Origin: Blastocatellia bacterium
Lineage (GTDB): Bacteria; Acidobacteriota; Blastocatellia; HR10; J050
Direction of reading: 5' to 3'
Assembly (NCBI GenBank): GCA_026985075.1
Contig: JALSQX010000033.1
Coordinates: 62,001-126,000 of the forward strand
DNA: 64,000 nt
This document shows, in pieces, positions 26,332 to 36,300 of this stretch. Numbering within the stretch: the first letter of the stretch is position 1; each line of letters begins with the position of its first letter. The translations under genes were made by a program, and so were the position numbers. A model generated the notes under the pieces. That model saw only the letters and a program-made list of their open reading frames with translations. It was not told where the DNA came from and did no database searches.

Positions 26332-26884
26332 GTCTCTTTCGATTCAGGCCCATTCGTGCAACTCATTTAATTCCAATATATTGCATGAACAAGCGGTCGG
26401 ACGACGCTCGGGCCCCCTCTTATTTCAAAAGGAATCCGCTGCCCCCCCAGGAACGCTCTCCCCCTTTGGCGGCGAGCCGATTTCGCACACTCCCCCCGAG
26501 CACTGACCTGTATGAGAGAAGAGGGGGGCCAGAGCAGGTCTGGCATCACCCCCTCTCAGACTCCCTGCACCGAGAGGCACAAGCGAGCGCGGGAGCCGGG
26601 GCCGGGCTCGCCTGAGTCGTCGAGCCAGTCGCTTTGGAACAACACCAAGAAGCATCCTCCTTCGAGATGGGCGGCTCCATGGGTTGGCGGTCGATGTAGC
26701 CGGATGTCTTCGCCGCGATGAGCGATTCTGCGGGATCTGGCCAGCCACGCGTCCCCGGATGGGTCGCATAGCCTGCCATCTGGTGAAACAACACCACCCC
26801 CATGTCCGGTTCCGGGAACGCTCCTCAGATGCGGTCACGGTCTGTTGACTTCTGGGACTTCCCGCCTGAAAGTATAGAAATAGC

Positions 26885-26914
26885 TTGACGGAGATGAGCA
26901 ACTGTTCATAGAAT
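26885..26914 (+). promoter_or_regulatory. Promoter of the M36-like protease gene
   Basis: TTGACG (26885-26890) and TAGAAT (26909-26914) are 18 nt apart; the ATG lies 44 nt further on. Confidence 0.5.
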
Positions 26915-26958
26915 TGCCAAGACACTAAACCAGTAGTTGAGTAAAGGAGGCGACAGGA

Positions 26959-29913
26959 ATGAAGCGACGATGTCTTCGACGCATCTGCAGGGATGGACTT
27001 TCCTGTTTGATCGTAGCGGTGTTGCTGACGTACCCGCTGAGCGTCACGCAAGGAGAGAGCATCCAAGGAGAGAGCATCCAATCGACGTCGAAGTGGGGAG
27101 AAAGATGGCAAACCCGCTCCTATGATAAACCCATTCACCGCGGCCAACCCTCGGCAGCGGTGCGACCATATTGGGATCAATTCCGAGCAGAAGCACTCGA
27201 AAACCTGCGCGCTTTCTTCCACGACCGATTGGGAACGCCCAAGTCGATCTACGGGCGCATGGCCGATGTTTCTGCGCTCCAGTCCATGCCGGAGGTCGCC
27301 GCGCGGGAGTTCCTGCGACAGCACGCGGCTCTGTTCCGGCTCCGGAATCTGGACGACCTCACGGTGACTAAAGTGAGTCGGAGCCCCGGCGGAACCCATA
27401 TTTATTTCCAGCAGTTCTACCGAGGGGTGCGCGTTTATGGTGCCGAAGTCTCGGTGCATATCAATAATCGGGGCGAGATCACCACGGTCACCAACAGCTA
27501 TGAGCCGGATATCCGACTGAACTCGGTGAAACCGAGCATCAGTTCTGATATTGTCTATCAGCGCATGCTGTCAGAACTGGCCAGTTATTCCGATCAGCTG
27601 GTGAAGTACTTCGATCCCTCCCGGGAGCTGGTCATCTATCCAATGGGGTCGAGTGCCCGATTAGCCTGGCGCATTGTGATCCCTTTGCTGGAACCCGAGG
27701 GGACATGGGAGGCGTTCTGGGATGCGCTGACCGGAGAGCGCCTCAGCCCCATTGTAGACAAAAACTACTATCTTGATGGCACGGGGCGCGTATTCATCCC
27801 CAATCCCATCGTGGCCACTGGGGACACCAGCCTTCGGGACATGAATGACAGCAATGCCGCGGTTCCCGATGCCGCGTATACGACGGTCACGCTCCTGGAT
27901 CTGGATGGGAGTGGATTCCTCCGAGGACCTTTCGTCAACACCGATCCCACCCCCAATCAGGTGAATCGCGCCGACGGCGATTTCACCGATATCCAGCGCG
28001 GCGACAATGGATTCGAAGAAGTAGAGACCTACTGGGCGCTGGACACGGCCAAGCGGTATTTCGATCAGCTCGGGTTCTTCGACGTGATGAATTACTCGAT
28101 TGGCGTGAACGCCACCGGTATTAACGATTGCAATGCCTTCTACTCGAGCTTCGGCAACGGCATGGGGCAGATCACTCTCCACAGTCCTAACGGGACGCCC
28201 GATGCCGGCGAGGATGCCGAGGTGACGTGGCACGAATACGGTCACGCCATCATGGACAACCAGCGGCCCAATATCGCTCAGAATTTTGATGGCATGGGCG
28301 AAGGATTCGGCGACTATATGGCTTTTGCCATGGCGCGCCGCGAGAACCCCGATCCCGAATTCGATTTTTGTCTCTCGGAGTGGTTCAGTCAATGTTTCAC
28401 CTCCGACGAACCGGCCTGTTTACGCCGCATGGATTTACCTCCGGGCGTCGCGCACTGGCCCGAACACCGGAGTTTCGATCCGCACTTCACCGGCGAAATC
28501 TGGTCGGCGGCGCTGGCCGATCTGGCCGAGATGATCGAGCCGGGAGCGCCTCCCGACACGACGACCTCGCTCGTCCTGGAGGCCAATTTCCGATTACCCG
28601 GGGCTCCCTCGATGCCCGAGGGTGCCGAGGCCGTCTCTCAAGCCGATCAGGATCTCTTTGGCGGCGCCAATCAGTCGATCATCAATCAAGTGATGACCGA
28701 CCGCGGTCTTCTCCCTCAACCGTACAAGGTCACCTCTCCCACTGAAGGCGATTTCTGGCAGATCGGATCGGTTCAGACCATCACATGGGAGACGACCAGA
28801 CCCAGCTCGAAGACGGTGGTCATCATGATCTCTCGAACGGGCGGAGATGCCGGCTCGTTCTCCCGCATCGCCAGAGTGCCCAACACCGGCTCCTTCACCT
28901 GGACGGTGACCGGACCGGAGACGACCCAGGCCGTCATCCGCGTTAAGGAACAGGGCGCCGGCGATACCTATCGCGACCACAGTACTGGCGTGTTCACCAT
29001 CGGATCGGGTCCCCCACCATCAGGGTCGATCACGGTGACGGTTCCCAATGGTGGGGAGGATTGGCCGATTGGGTCGATGCAGACGATACAGTGGACGAGC
29101 ACGGGCAGCATCGCCAACGTCAAGATCGAGTTGTCTCGCGATGGGGGCAGCACGTTCGAGACGTTGTTTGCCAGCACGCCCAATGATGGGTCGGAGAGTT
29201 GGACGGTGACCGGACCGGCCACCACCAATGCTCTGATTCGCATCTCCGATGCCGCCAACCCGGCCACCACCGACTCCAGCGATGCCCCCTTCACCATCAG
29301 CCAACCGCCTCCGACCGATTCCATCACGGTGACGGTTCCCAATGGTGGGGAGGATTGGCCGATTGGGTCGATGCAGACGATACAGTGGACGAGCACGGGC
29401 AGCATCGCCAACGTCAAGATCGAGTTGTCTCGCGATGGGGGCAGCACGTTCGAGACGTTGTTTGCCAGCACGCCCAATGATGGGTCGGAGAGTTGGACGG
29501 TGACCGGACCGGCCACCACCAATGCTCTGATTCGCATCTCCGATGCCGCCAACCCGGCCACCACCGACTCCAGCGATGCCCCCTTCACCATCAGCCAACC
29601 GCCGTCGGGGACGATCACCGTGTTGGTTCCCAATGGCGGTGAAGTCTGGCCGATCGGGAGCACGCAGACGATCCGGTGGGACACCGGCGGTCTCGGCGGC
29701 AACGTCAAGATCAGGCTCTCTCGCAATGGAGGAGCCCGCTTCCGCCGCATCGTCCCCAGCACGCCCAATGATGGGGAATTCCAGTGGGTGGTGACGGGAC
29801 CGGCGACCTCGCAAGCGCTCATCCAGGTCGTATTCCTGGGTGACAGGACGATTCGAGATGCGAGCGACGGTCCATTTACGATCAGCACCACGGCCACCAG
29901 CAACGAGAGGTGA
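26959..29913 (+). CDS. Secreted fungalysin-like (M36/gluzincin) metalloprotease with C-terminal beta repeats
   Basis: 984 residues with a signal peptide (LIVAVLLTYPLSV). The N-terminal propeptide has an FTP-like inhibitor region (DDLTVTKVSRSPGGTHIYFQ, FYRGVRVYGAEVSVHINNRG). The catalytic zinc motif is HEYGHAIMDN (residues 425-434) with the downstream ligand in GMGEGFGDYMA (Glu448), as in M36-type gluzincins. From about 600 there are four modules of about 95 residues starting VPNGGE-W-IG and ending in TVTGP...FTIS. Modules 2 and 3 are nearly identical in DNA. AAAGGAGG precedes the ATG. A secreted proteolytic role is well supported. Confidence 0.9.
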   Translation: MKRRCLRRICRDGLSCLIVAVLLTYPLSVTQGESIQGESIQSTSKWGERWQTRSYDKPIHRGQPSAAVRPYWDQFRAEALENLRAFFHDRLGTPKSIYGRMADVSALQSMPEVAAREFLRQHAALFRLRNLDDLTVTKVSRSPGGTHIYFQQFYRGVRVYGAEVSVHINNRGEITTVTNSYEPDIRLNSVKPSISSDIVYQRMLSELASYSDQLVKYFDPSRELVIYPMGSSARLAWRIVIPLLEPEGTWEAFWDALTGERLSPIVDKNYYLDGTGRVFIPNPIVATGDTSLRDMNDSNAAVPDAAYTTVTLLDLDGSGFLRGPFVNTDPTPNQVNRADGDFTDIQRGDNGFEEVETYWALDTAKRYFDQLGFFDVMNYSIGVNATGINDCNAFYSSFGNGMGQITLHSPNGTPDAGEDAEVTWHEYGHAIMDNQRPNIAQNFDGMGEGFGDYMAFAMARRENPDPEFDFCLSEWFSQCFTSDEPACLRRMDLPPGVAHWPEHRSFDPHFTGEIWSAALADLAEMIEPGAPPDTTTSLVLEANFRLPGAPSMPEGAEAVSQADQDLFGGANQSIINQVMTDRGLLPQPYKVTSPTEGDFWQIGSVQTITWETTRPSSKTVVIMISRTGGDAGSFSRIARVPNTGSFTWTVTGPETTQAVIRVKEQGAGDTYRDHSTGVFTIGSGPPPSGSITVTVPNGGEDWPIGSMQTIQWTSTGSIANVKIELSRDGGSTFETLFASTPNDGSESWTVTGPATTNALIRISDAANPATTDSSDAPFTISQPPPTDSITVTVPNGGEDWPIGSMQTIQWTSTGSIANVKIELSRDGGSTFETLFASTPNDGSESWTVTGPATTNALIRISDAANPATTDSSDAPFTISQPPSGTITVLVPNGGEVWPIGSTQTIRWDTGGLGGNVKIRLSRNGGARFRRIVPSTPNDGEFQWVVTGPATSQALIQVVFLGDRTIRDASDGPFTISTTATSNER
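29031..29603. repeat. Two near-identical 279-bp tandem modules in the protease gene
   Basis: Copies at 29031-29309 and 29325-29603, period 294 bp (98 codons). The sequences appear identical over almost their whole length, whereas the flanking modules 1 and 4 are clearly diverged, so the duplication or its conversion is recent. Confidence 0.85.
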
Positions 29914-29951
29914 CCGGAGGAGCTTCTTGACAAACATCGGGGAAGACTCAT

Positions 29952-29985
29952 CCCACCAGGGGAGCCTAGACGCTCTCCTGGTGGG
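29952..29985. terminator. 14-bp hairpin after the protease gene
   Basis: CCCACCAGGGGAGC pairs with GCTCTCCTGGTGGG around a 6-nt loop, with one G-T pair. It lies 39 nt after the stop codon. There is no T-run, so termination efficiency is uncertain. Confidence 0.5.
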
Positions 29986-30118
29986 CGTCTCCGCCGGGTG
30001 ACGAGTCTCTCGGCGCGATTGGGGGCTTCGATGACGACCGCGAGTCTCCGGTCTGGAGACCGAGGTCGCCCGCTCCCAGCCGTGATGAGGGCGTCTTGAT
30101 TCTTCTCTCGAGCGTCAT

Positions 30119-31186
30119 ATGGAGGATGGGGTCGTGAGAGCCTCCGCTCTCTTGAGAGCGCTCATCGTTCTTTTGACCATCTGGGCTCTCCCCGTCAGGG
30201 GCGAGCGCGAGCCGTGGGAGTCCCCGCGATGTCCATCGGCGCTCGCCGATCACGTCATCATCATCAGCATCGACGGGTTGCGCCCCGATGCCCTCCAGAT
30301 GGCCGAGCCCGTCAACCTGCGCGCGCTGTGGGAGGCGGGCGCCTACTCCTGGTCGGCGCAAACGGTCCATCCCAGCAGCACGCTCCCGGCACACGCCTCC
30401 ATGGTGAGCGGAGTGACGGTGGAGAAGCACGGCGTGAGATGGAACGGGTACGAGCCGCGACGAGGATTCATCAGAGTGCCCACCATATTTTCGCTCGCCC
30501 ATCAGGCGGGGTTGAGCACGGCGGCGGTGGTGGGAAAGATCAAGCTGCTCCACCTCACTCCCCCGGACGTCGTCGACTTCATCGACAATCCCAGCCCGGT
30601 GGCCGTGGCCGAAGAAGTGGCGGCATCGGCGGCGACCTATTTCGCCGCCCATCGTCCATCGCTCATGTTCGCTCACTTCGCCGACCCCGACGTCGCCGGC
30701 CATCGATATGGCTGGCTCTCGGGCCATCAACTGGAATCCATTCGGAGAGTGGATCGCGCTCTGACGCTCTTACTGGATGTGTTGAAAAAGGACGATCGGT
30801 CAACGAGGACGCTTCTCATCATCACCGCCGACCACGGAGGTCATCGACGGCAACACGGCAGCTATCACATCGACGATATGACCATTCCCTGGATTCTCGT
30901 CGGCCCGTCGGTGAGGGCGAATGTTCTCATCGAGCGTCCCGTTCGCGTCTACGATACGGCGGCGATGGCTCTGTTCGCCCTCGGTCTTCCGGTGCCCGAA
31001 GAGTGGGATGGAGAGCCCATCCTCGAACCCCTGGAACGCGCTTCGATCACTGGCCGGACCATCGACCGACGGGTTCTGCCGCTCGGCGTGGCTCACCCTG
31101 ATGACCGACCTCCGCCCTCCTTGGCGAACGGCGCGATCATCCCGCATTGGCCGCCTTCTCCAGGCGAAGTCGCAAGTGTTCCTTGA
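30119..31186 (+). CDS. Secreted nucleotide pyrophosphatase/phosphodiesterase-type alkaline phosphatase family protein
   Basis: 355 residues, alkaline-phosphatase superfamily, NPP-like. A signal peptide (ALIVLLTIWALPVRG) precedes VIIISIDGLRPDAL (metal Asp) and SSTLPAHASMVSG with the Thr nucleophile. FADPDVAGHRYGW and ITADHGGH supply the remaining Asp/His metal ligands. No large insertion domain. The start is uncertain; ATG 30119 and GTG 30134 are both possible, with little ribosome-site support. Its 3' end overlaps the convergent CoA-binding gene by 50 bp. Confidence 0.85.
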   Translation: MEDGVVRASALLRALIVLLTIWALPVRGEREPWESPRCPSALADHVIIISIDGLRPDALQMAEPVNLRALWEAGAYSWSAQTVHPSSTLPAHASMVSGVTVEKHGVRWNGYEPRRGFIRVPTIFSLAHQAGLSTAAVVGKIKLLHLTPPDVVDFIDNPSPVAVAEEVAASAATYFAAHRPSLMFAHFADPDVAGHRYGWLSGHQLESIRRVDRALTLLLDVLKKDDRSTRTLLIITADHGGHRRQHGSYHIDDMTIPWILVGPSVRANVLIERPVRVYDTAAMALFALGLPVPEEWDGEPILEPLERASITGRTIDRRVLPLGVAHPDDRPPPSLANGAIIPHWPPSPGEVASVP

Positions 31187-31568
31187 GCATGCAGCGGTTC
31201 ATGACGACGAGCAACCCGGCATCTAATGCTCGGCGGGCCGCCTCTTCGTTGACCACCCCTTCTTGCATCCAGATGGCTCGAGCGCCCACTTCGATGGCTT
31301 GCTCGACGATGGGAAGGACGTGCTCCGGACGACGAAAGATGTCCACCGCATCAACCTTGACCGGGATGCTGAGCAGATCGGGGTAGGCCTTCTCGCCGAG
31401 GACCTCCACTTCGTTGGGATTGACGGGAATGATGCGGTAGCCCACCGACTGCAGATACTGCGAGACGCCATAGCTCGGGCGGTTCGGTTTCGAGGATAAC
31501 CCGACGACGGCGATAGTGGAGCATTCTTTCAACACTCTTTTGATCGTCTCAGGATCGTTGATTTTCAT
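31137..31568 (-). CDS. CoA-binding domain protein, YccU family
   Basis: 143-residue single-domain protein of the CoA-binding Rossmann type. TIAVVGLSSKPNRPSYGVSQ is the nucleotide-binding loop, followed by YRIIPVNPNEVEVLGEKAYP and ARAIWMQEGVVNEEA. The family is widespread and its reaction is not established. ATG 31568 has GAGGAG at the right distance; the longer frame to 31613 is weaker. It ends a long minus-strand gene run and overlaps the convergent phosphodiesterase gene. Confidence 0.88.
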   Translation of the reverse strand: MKINDPETIKRVLKECSTIAVVGLSSKPNRPSYGVSQYLQSVGYRIIPVNPNEVEVLGEKAYPDLLSIPVKVDAVDIFRRPEHVLPIVEQAIEVGARAIWMQEGVVNEEAARRALDAGLLVVMNRCMLKEHLRLRLEKAANAG

Positions 31569-31600
31569 CTCCTCACTCCCACAACGGTGGTCCGACTCTC

Positions 31601-33352
31601 TCACCGCGGGCACCCTCCGTTCATGAATGCGATGATGAGATCAGCAACTCGAGGCTCACGACTCCAGAGAACGTCATTATGAGCGTACTCGCTCACCTCG
31701 GTGGCGCAAAATCGAGTCGATGCGATGCTGCGCTGGTAGGGGAAGAAGGCGAACACGGTGGGCAACGGGCGCGTCTCGCCGGCGAAGATCCCCTGACCGG
31801 CGCTGATGCCGAGCACGGGAACATTCACCTCGCGGTTGTGGATGACGGTGAGCGGATTCCCGCCTCGTTCGGTCAGAGCGTTGAGGATCGCCGAAGAGAG
31901 GCTGGACGTGTCCAATCGAGCGGCCAGGAGGATATCCAGCACCAACCGTTGAGGGAAGAACCACTCGATGAAATTGGCTTCGCCACGGGACACATCGACC
32001 TCTCCATTCCCCGCTCCGTAGAGGAAGCCCCGGGCCACGTCTTCCCAATCGGAGACCTCCTTCCCCTCAAGTCCGAGGGGCGAGAGATCCCGCACCCCCG
32101 CCCAATCCTGGAGAACCGGGCGACCATCCGGATCGGTTCCCAGATCCCGGGGCGCGAACAATCCATTGGGATTGGCCCGATCGGGATCGGGTCGGCTCTC
32201 GGCGACATCGGCGACGCTCCGGCCCGGGGGGACGGCCAGAAATCCAAACGAGAATCGTTGCTGGGCTTGCTCGGCGAACTCGTCATCGGTATTGAGAGCG
32301 AAGGCGGCGACATTGGTACTGGGCACCGGAGGGCCAATATCGACTGGTAAGGGAGAAGCGCGATGGGGCGCGTAGAGGGCGAATTGAGCGAGAATCTCGG
32401 CCAATTGAAAAGAAAACGGCCCGAACAGATCGCCGCCCAGGAAAGGCGGTTCCCCCGATTCTTCGGGATGCCGGAGACGGTGAAGACCGGGAATACGGAG
32501 CATTCCGCCAATCACCACACCGGAACGGAGATACTCCTCGTCGCTGCGAATCTGGGGTGCTCGTGGTGAAGCGGCCACCGACGGCGTCCCATCCAGGAGA
32601 ATCAATCCATCGATGAGCGTGAATCCCGGCACGCCGTCGAAATCATAAGCGGCGAACAGCGCCGCCAGATCGGCACCCACAAAGTCGTGTCCGCCGAGGA
32701 AGATTTGTGGTCGACTGGCGCCGCCAGAGTTTCGCGCCTGTTGAACGATCGCCTTGAGATCCCGGAGATGCACATCCAATCCCCACTCGGCCATGAACCG
32801 GCTCAGTTCATACTCATACGGTGGATTGGCCAGCACGCCGCCCGGGCCGCTGGGATGGTTCTGGTAGGCATCCAGAGCCGCGAGGGCCGCCGCCATCGTT
32901 TGAGCCTTCTCGGCAGCGATCATCGCTCGCGCGTCTTCCAGAAGGTTGGCTCGCCGATCGACGGCCCAAACTTCGACGGCGCCGCCCGATCGGTGGACCA
33001 ACTGGTCGGCCAGACGTTCGAAGCTATTGGCCCCAGCGACGATTCCCGGAATGAAGATGACGATCGATCGTGGCGGCGCCTCCCGCCCTCGATCGAAGAA
33101 GCGCACATAAATGGCGCGATTCAGATTCAGGTGACCATCGACGAACGCCGCCGGATCGGTGATCGCCGCTCGCACCCTCTCGCTGACCGGGCTGAGGGGT
33201 GGCGTGTTCGGTTCGTCATATCCGGCGATGACGTGACGCTCTCGACCGACCAGCACCGGAGCGCTCGTCCCGCCCGAGACCGAGAGGCCCCCCAGGGCCA
33301 AGGCTGACGCCCAGAAGATCATCCATCTGATCGCTCGTTTCCCCTTTCGCAT
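31601..33352 (-). CDS. Secreted alpha/beta-hydrolase-like protein lacking a canonical serine elbow
   Basis: 583 residues with a signal peptide (MIFWASALALGGLSVSGGTS). The region IVIFIPGIVAGANSFERLAD looks like the oxyanion-loop strand of alpha/beta hydrolases and VWAVDRRANLLED like the next strand. Where GxSxG would be expected the sequence reads IFLGGHDFVGADLAALFA, with no Ser. A late conserved His could be in SEYAHNDVL. The middle (250-450) is not recognised. It begins 13 nt after the TonB receptor gene and may serve the same uptake route. The family call is moderate; the activity is unknown. Confidence 0.65.
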   Translation of the reverse strand: MRKGKRAIRWMIFWASALALGGLSVSGGTSAPVLVGRERHVIAGYDEPNTPPLSPVSERVRAAITDPAAFVDGHLNLNRAIYVRFFDRGREAPPRSIVIFIPGIVAGANSFERLADQLVHRSGGAVEVWAVDRRANLLEDARAMIAAEKAQTMAAALAALDAYQNHPSGPGGVLANPPYEYELSRFMAEWGLDVHLRDLKAIVQQARNSGGASRPQIFLGGHDFVGADLAALFAAYDFDGVPGFTLIDGLILLDGTPSVAASPRAPQIRSDEEYLRSGVVIGGMLRIPGLHRLRHPEESGEPPFLGGDLFGPFSFQLAEILAQFALYAPHRASPLPVDIGPPVPSTNVAAFALNTDDEFAEQAQQRFSFGFLAVPPGRSVADVAESRPDPDRANPNGLFAPRDLGTDPDGRPVLQDWAGVRDLSPLGLEGKEVSDWEDVARGFLYGAGNGEVDVSRGEANFIEWFFPQRLVLDILLAARLDTSSLSSAILNALTERGGNPLTVIHNREVNVPVLGISAGQGIFAGETRPLPTVFAFFPYQRSIASTRFCATEVSEYAHNDVLWSREPRVADLIIAFMNGGCPR

Positions 33353-33365
33353 CCGAGGCCTCCCG

Positions 33366-36300
33366 CTAATACGTGAGCTTGACGGCCAACTGGATGGACC
33401 GCGGCCCGCCGGGAGCGAATATCGCGCCGAGCTGTTGATTCTGAGAGTTGACCGTCGATGTCGATACGCCGAATTTCTCTGGCGAGGTCAAGGCGACGCC
33501 CAGGTTGGCCGTCTCCGTCGGTAAAGCGAAGTTAGGATGATTGAACAGATTGAAAAATTCGGCGCGGATTTGCAGTTTCACCCCCTCGGCGAGTTCGGTC
33601 TCTTTGGTCAGGCCGAGATCGAATTGGCTGAAGCTGGGACCCCGCAGCACATTTCGCCCCAGATTGCCGAATTGCCCCACCGGTGGGACGGCGAACGCCG
33701 CCGGATTGAGGCGCAGATCCGGTCCCCGTCGCGGGCCGAGGACCATGGGTTCGCCGGGCACCCGATCGGGACGTTGGGAGAAAAACGGCGTCGCATCTCC
33801 GAGCAGAGCGTTATCGAAACCCAGCGCCACGGTGAACGGTTGTCCTGAGCGAACCGACGTCACCCCACTGACCGACCAACCGTCCAGGAGCCGCGCCCCC
33901 ACGACGGTCAGCCATCGTGATCCGCGATGCCCCCTACTCCGTCCGAGATGCCGGAAGAGCGATGGGACGTTCCAGACGTAGCTCAAGGTGAACACATGAC
34001 GAGCGTCGAAATTCGAACTCCCGCGCTCGGCTGACACGTCATTGGGATTGCTGGGGAACGGCGAGACCGATCGCGCTCCGAAGATGGAGGTACCGAACAG
34101 GCCGATGGTCGAGGCATCATCGATGCTATGCGACCAGGTGTAATTGGCCAGGAACTGAAGTCCCCGGCTCAACCGTCGATCCACCGTGATCTGCAATCCA
34201 TGATATGAGGACTGAGAGGAAGCTTCATTCACCTGAACGAGGTCAAAGCGGGGATCGCGAGTGCTGGTCACCGGTCCGGGAATGGGTCCAAACGGTAACA
34301 GGAAGTTGATCACCCGGGCCCGCAACAACTTGATGCCTCGACTGCCCACGTAACCGAGTTGAACCATGGTATCGCCGCTGAGCTGGATCTGCACGTTCAC
34401 GTTGTACTGATAACTGTACGGCGTGCGAATGTTCAAAGGCACGGCGGTGGCCGCTCCGAACGGTGGCTCGATCGACGGGGCCGAGCGCAACGATGCCAGG
34501 AGATCGGGGTAGGGGCCGGGGAGGAACACGGCGTTGGTGAGCGTCAGCGGCGGATTGGCCACCAGATTCACCGCAATCTGCGTCACCATGTCGTAATAGA
34601 CGCCGAAGCCCCCGCGAATCACCAACCGAGGATGATCCAGCGGAGAGAAGGCGAATCCGAATCGCGGCGCCAGATTGTTATGATCGCCTCGATACGGCGG
34701 CGAGTGGAGGCTGGTGAACCCGAATCGTCCCCGAGCATCGCGAAACAGGTTGACCAGACGCCCGTTGACCTCGCGAAGAACGGTGTTCAACTCGTAGCGC
34801 ACGCCCCAGCTCAGCGTCAATCGAGGCGTCACATCGAACTCATCCTGACCATAGAAACTGAAATTGCTGAATCGAAATCCACGGTGTCGCTCTCCGACTT
34901 GATTGATGAACGCCTGCGGCGCATTGAGGACCAGCGCCTCCGTCGACGAAAAGACGAGCACGCCCGTCTCGCCGCCGTTATCGCGCAGACTGAATCGGTT
35001 GAACTGGACCCGGCGAATGTCTACGCCCGCCTTGATCGTATGGCGACCGTGGAGCCAACTGATGGCATCGATGTACTGGAAGGTGTTGAACGCTTCCCGG
35101 GACGGACCGACCGTCCCCCCGACGATATTGTTATTCAACGTGAGGTCAGACACGATGACCAACGGGAGCAGAGGCCGCCCGTCGGCGGTTTGAGCGGGAA
35201 CGGCGCCGAACAACGGCAAGACGCGATTCACTTGTGTGTTGGCGATGCGCGTGAACCCGAAGCGAAAATCATGAACGACTGTCGGCGAGAAGAGATGCAT
35301 GTAGTTCAAGGTCAGGGCCTGCAGCCGAATGTTCGTCTCCTCGACCACGTTGGGAGGGAGAAGGGCGGCGCTGGAGGCGAATTGCCGGGTTCCATCTCCC
35401 AGACTGTACCGACCGAAGAACTGATCGACGTCGCTGGGACGATAGTCGATCCTGACCGTCACATCGTTCTCGGTGATGCTGGAGGGTGTGGACCCGGTGA
35501 ACGGAGCGACGAGCGCGAGGGAATCATTGGTTTGTGGCGGGGCCAGGGGAGGACCGGTGGGGAGCACAATTTGATCGATCACCGGTCGAATACGCGGATC
35601 GGCGATCTGGCGGGCATAGCGCGACGGCACCGTCCCGTTGGCGACGGAACTCAATCGCTGCCGCAACCCTTCGTACAATCCGAAGAAGAACGCGCGTTTC
35701 TTTTTGATCGGCCCACTCACCGTCCCGCCAAACTGATTGCTCCGCAGCGGCGGTCGCTCCTGCCCGGCGGCATTGAGGAAGAAGTTATTGGCATCGAGCC
35801 GATCATGGCGGAAGAACTCGAACAAACGACCGTGAAATTCATTCGATCCCGAGCGGGTGATCACATTGACCACCGCTCCGGAGAATCGGCCAAATTCGGC
35901 CGAGTAATTATGCGTCTGGACCTTGAACTCCTGGATGGCCTCCACCGAAGCGAAAGGAGCGCTCGTCCCGCTGGGGCCCGTGGCATTGACCTGCATCACC
36001 GGTTGATTGACCTCGGTGCCATCGACGAGGAAGTTATTGGCCGAGGCTCGCTGACCGTTGACCACGAACGCCCCGATGCCGCCCTCGCTATCGACGGTCG
36101 CTCCGGCCATGAGCCGGGTCAACTGGGCGAAGTCGCGACCGTTCAACGGGAGATCGCGGGTCACGCGACCGGAGACCACGCCTCCCAATTCCGGACTTCG
36201 TAAATCGATCTGCTCCATTCCTCCCATCACCGTAATCGTTTCGGTGAGAGGACCCGGTTCCAACCGAACGTCGAGGACCGTTTCTGTGGCCACTTGAACG

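Larger units (their letters stand above)
26239..26958. other. Divergent 720-bp intergenic region
   Basis: Contains the hsp20 promoter (26303-26331) and the protease promoter (26885-26914). The middle (about 26400-26850) is GC-rich, with open frames on both strands that lack ribosome sites and resemble nothing known. One weak pairing of CCCCCC with GGGGGG (about 26494-26530) may form a loose hairpin. Confidence 0.4.

Noticed and set aside
26425-27459. 344-codon minus-strand open frame
   Set aside because: It overlaps the start of the protease gene and its promoter and has no recognisable domain or ribosome site.
34359-36203. 614-codon plus-strand open frame
   Set aside because: Antisense to the complete TonB receptor at 33366-36677, whose domains are clear.
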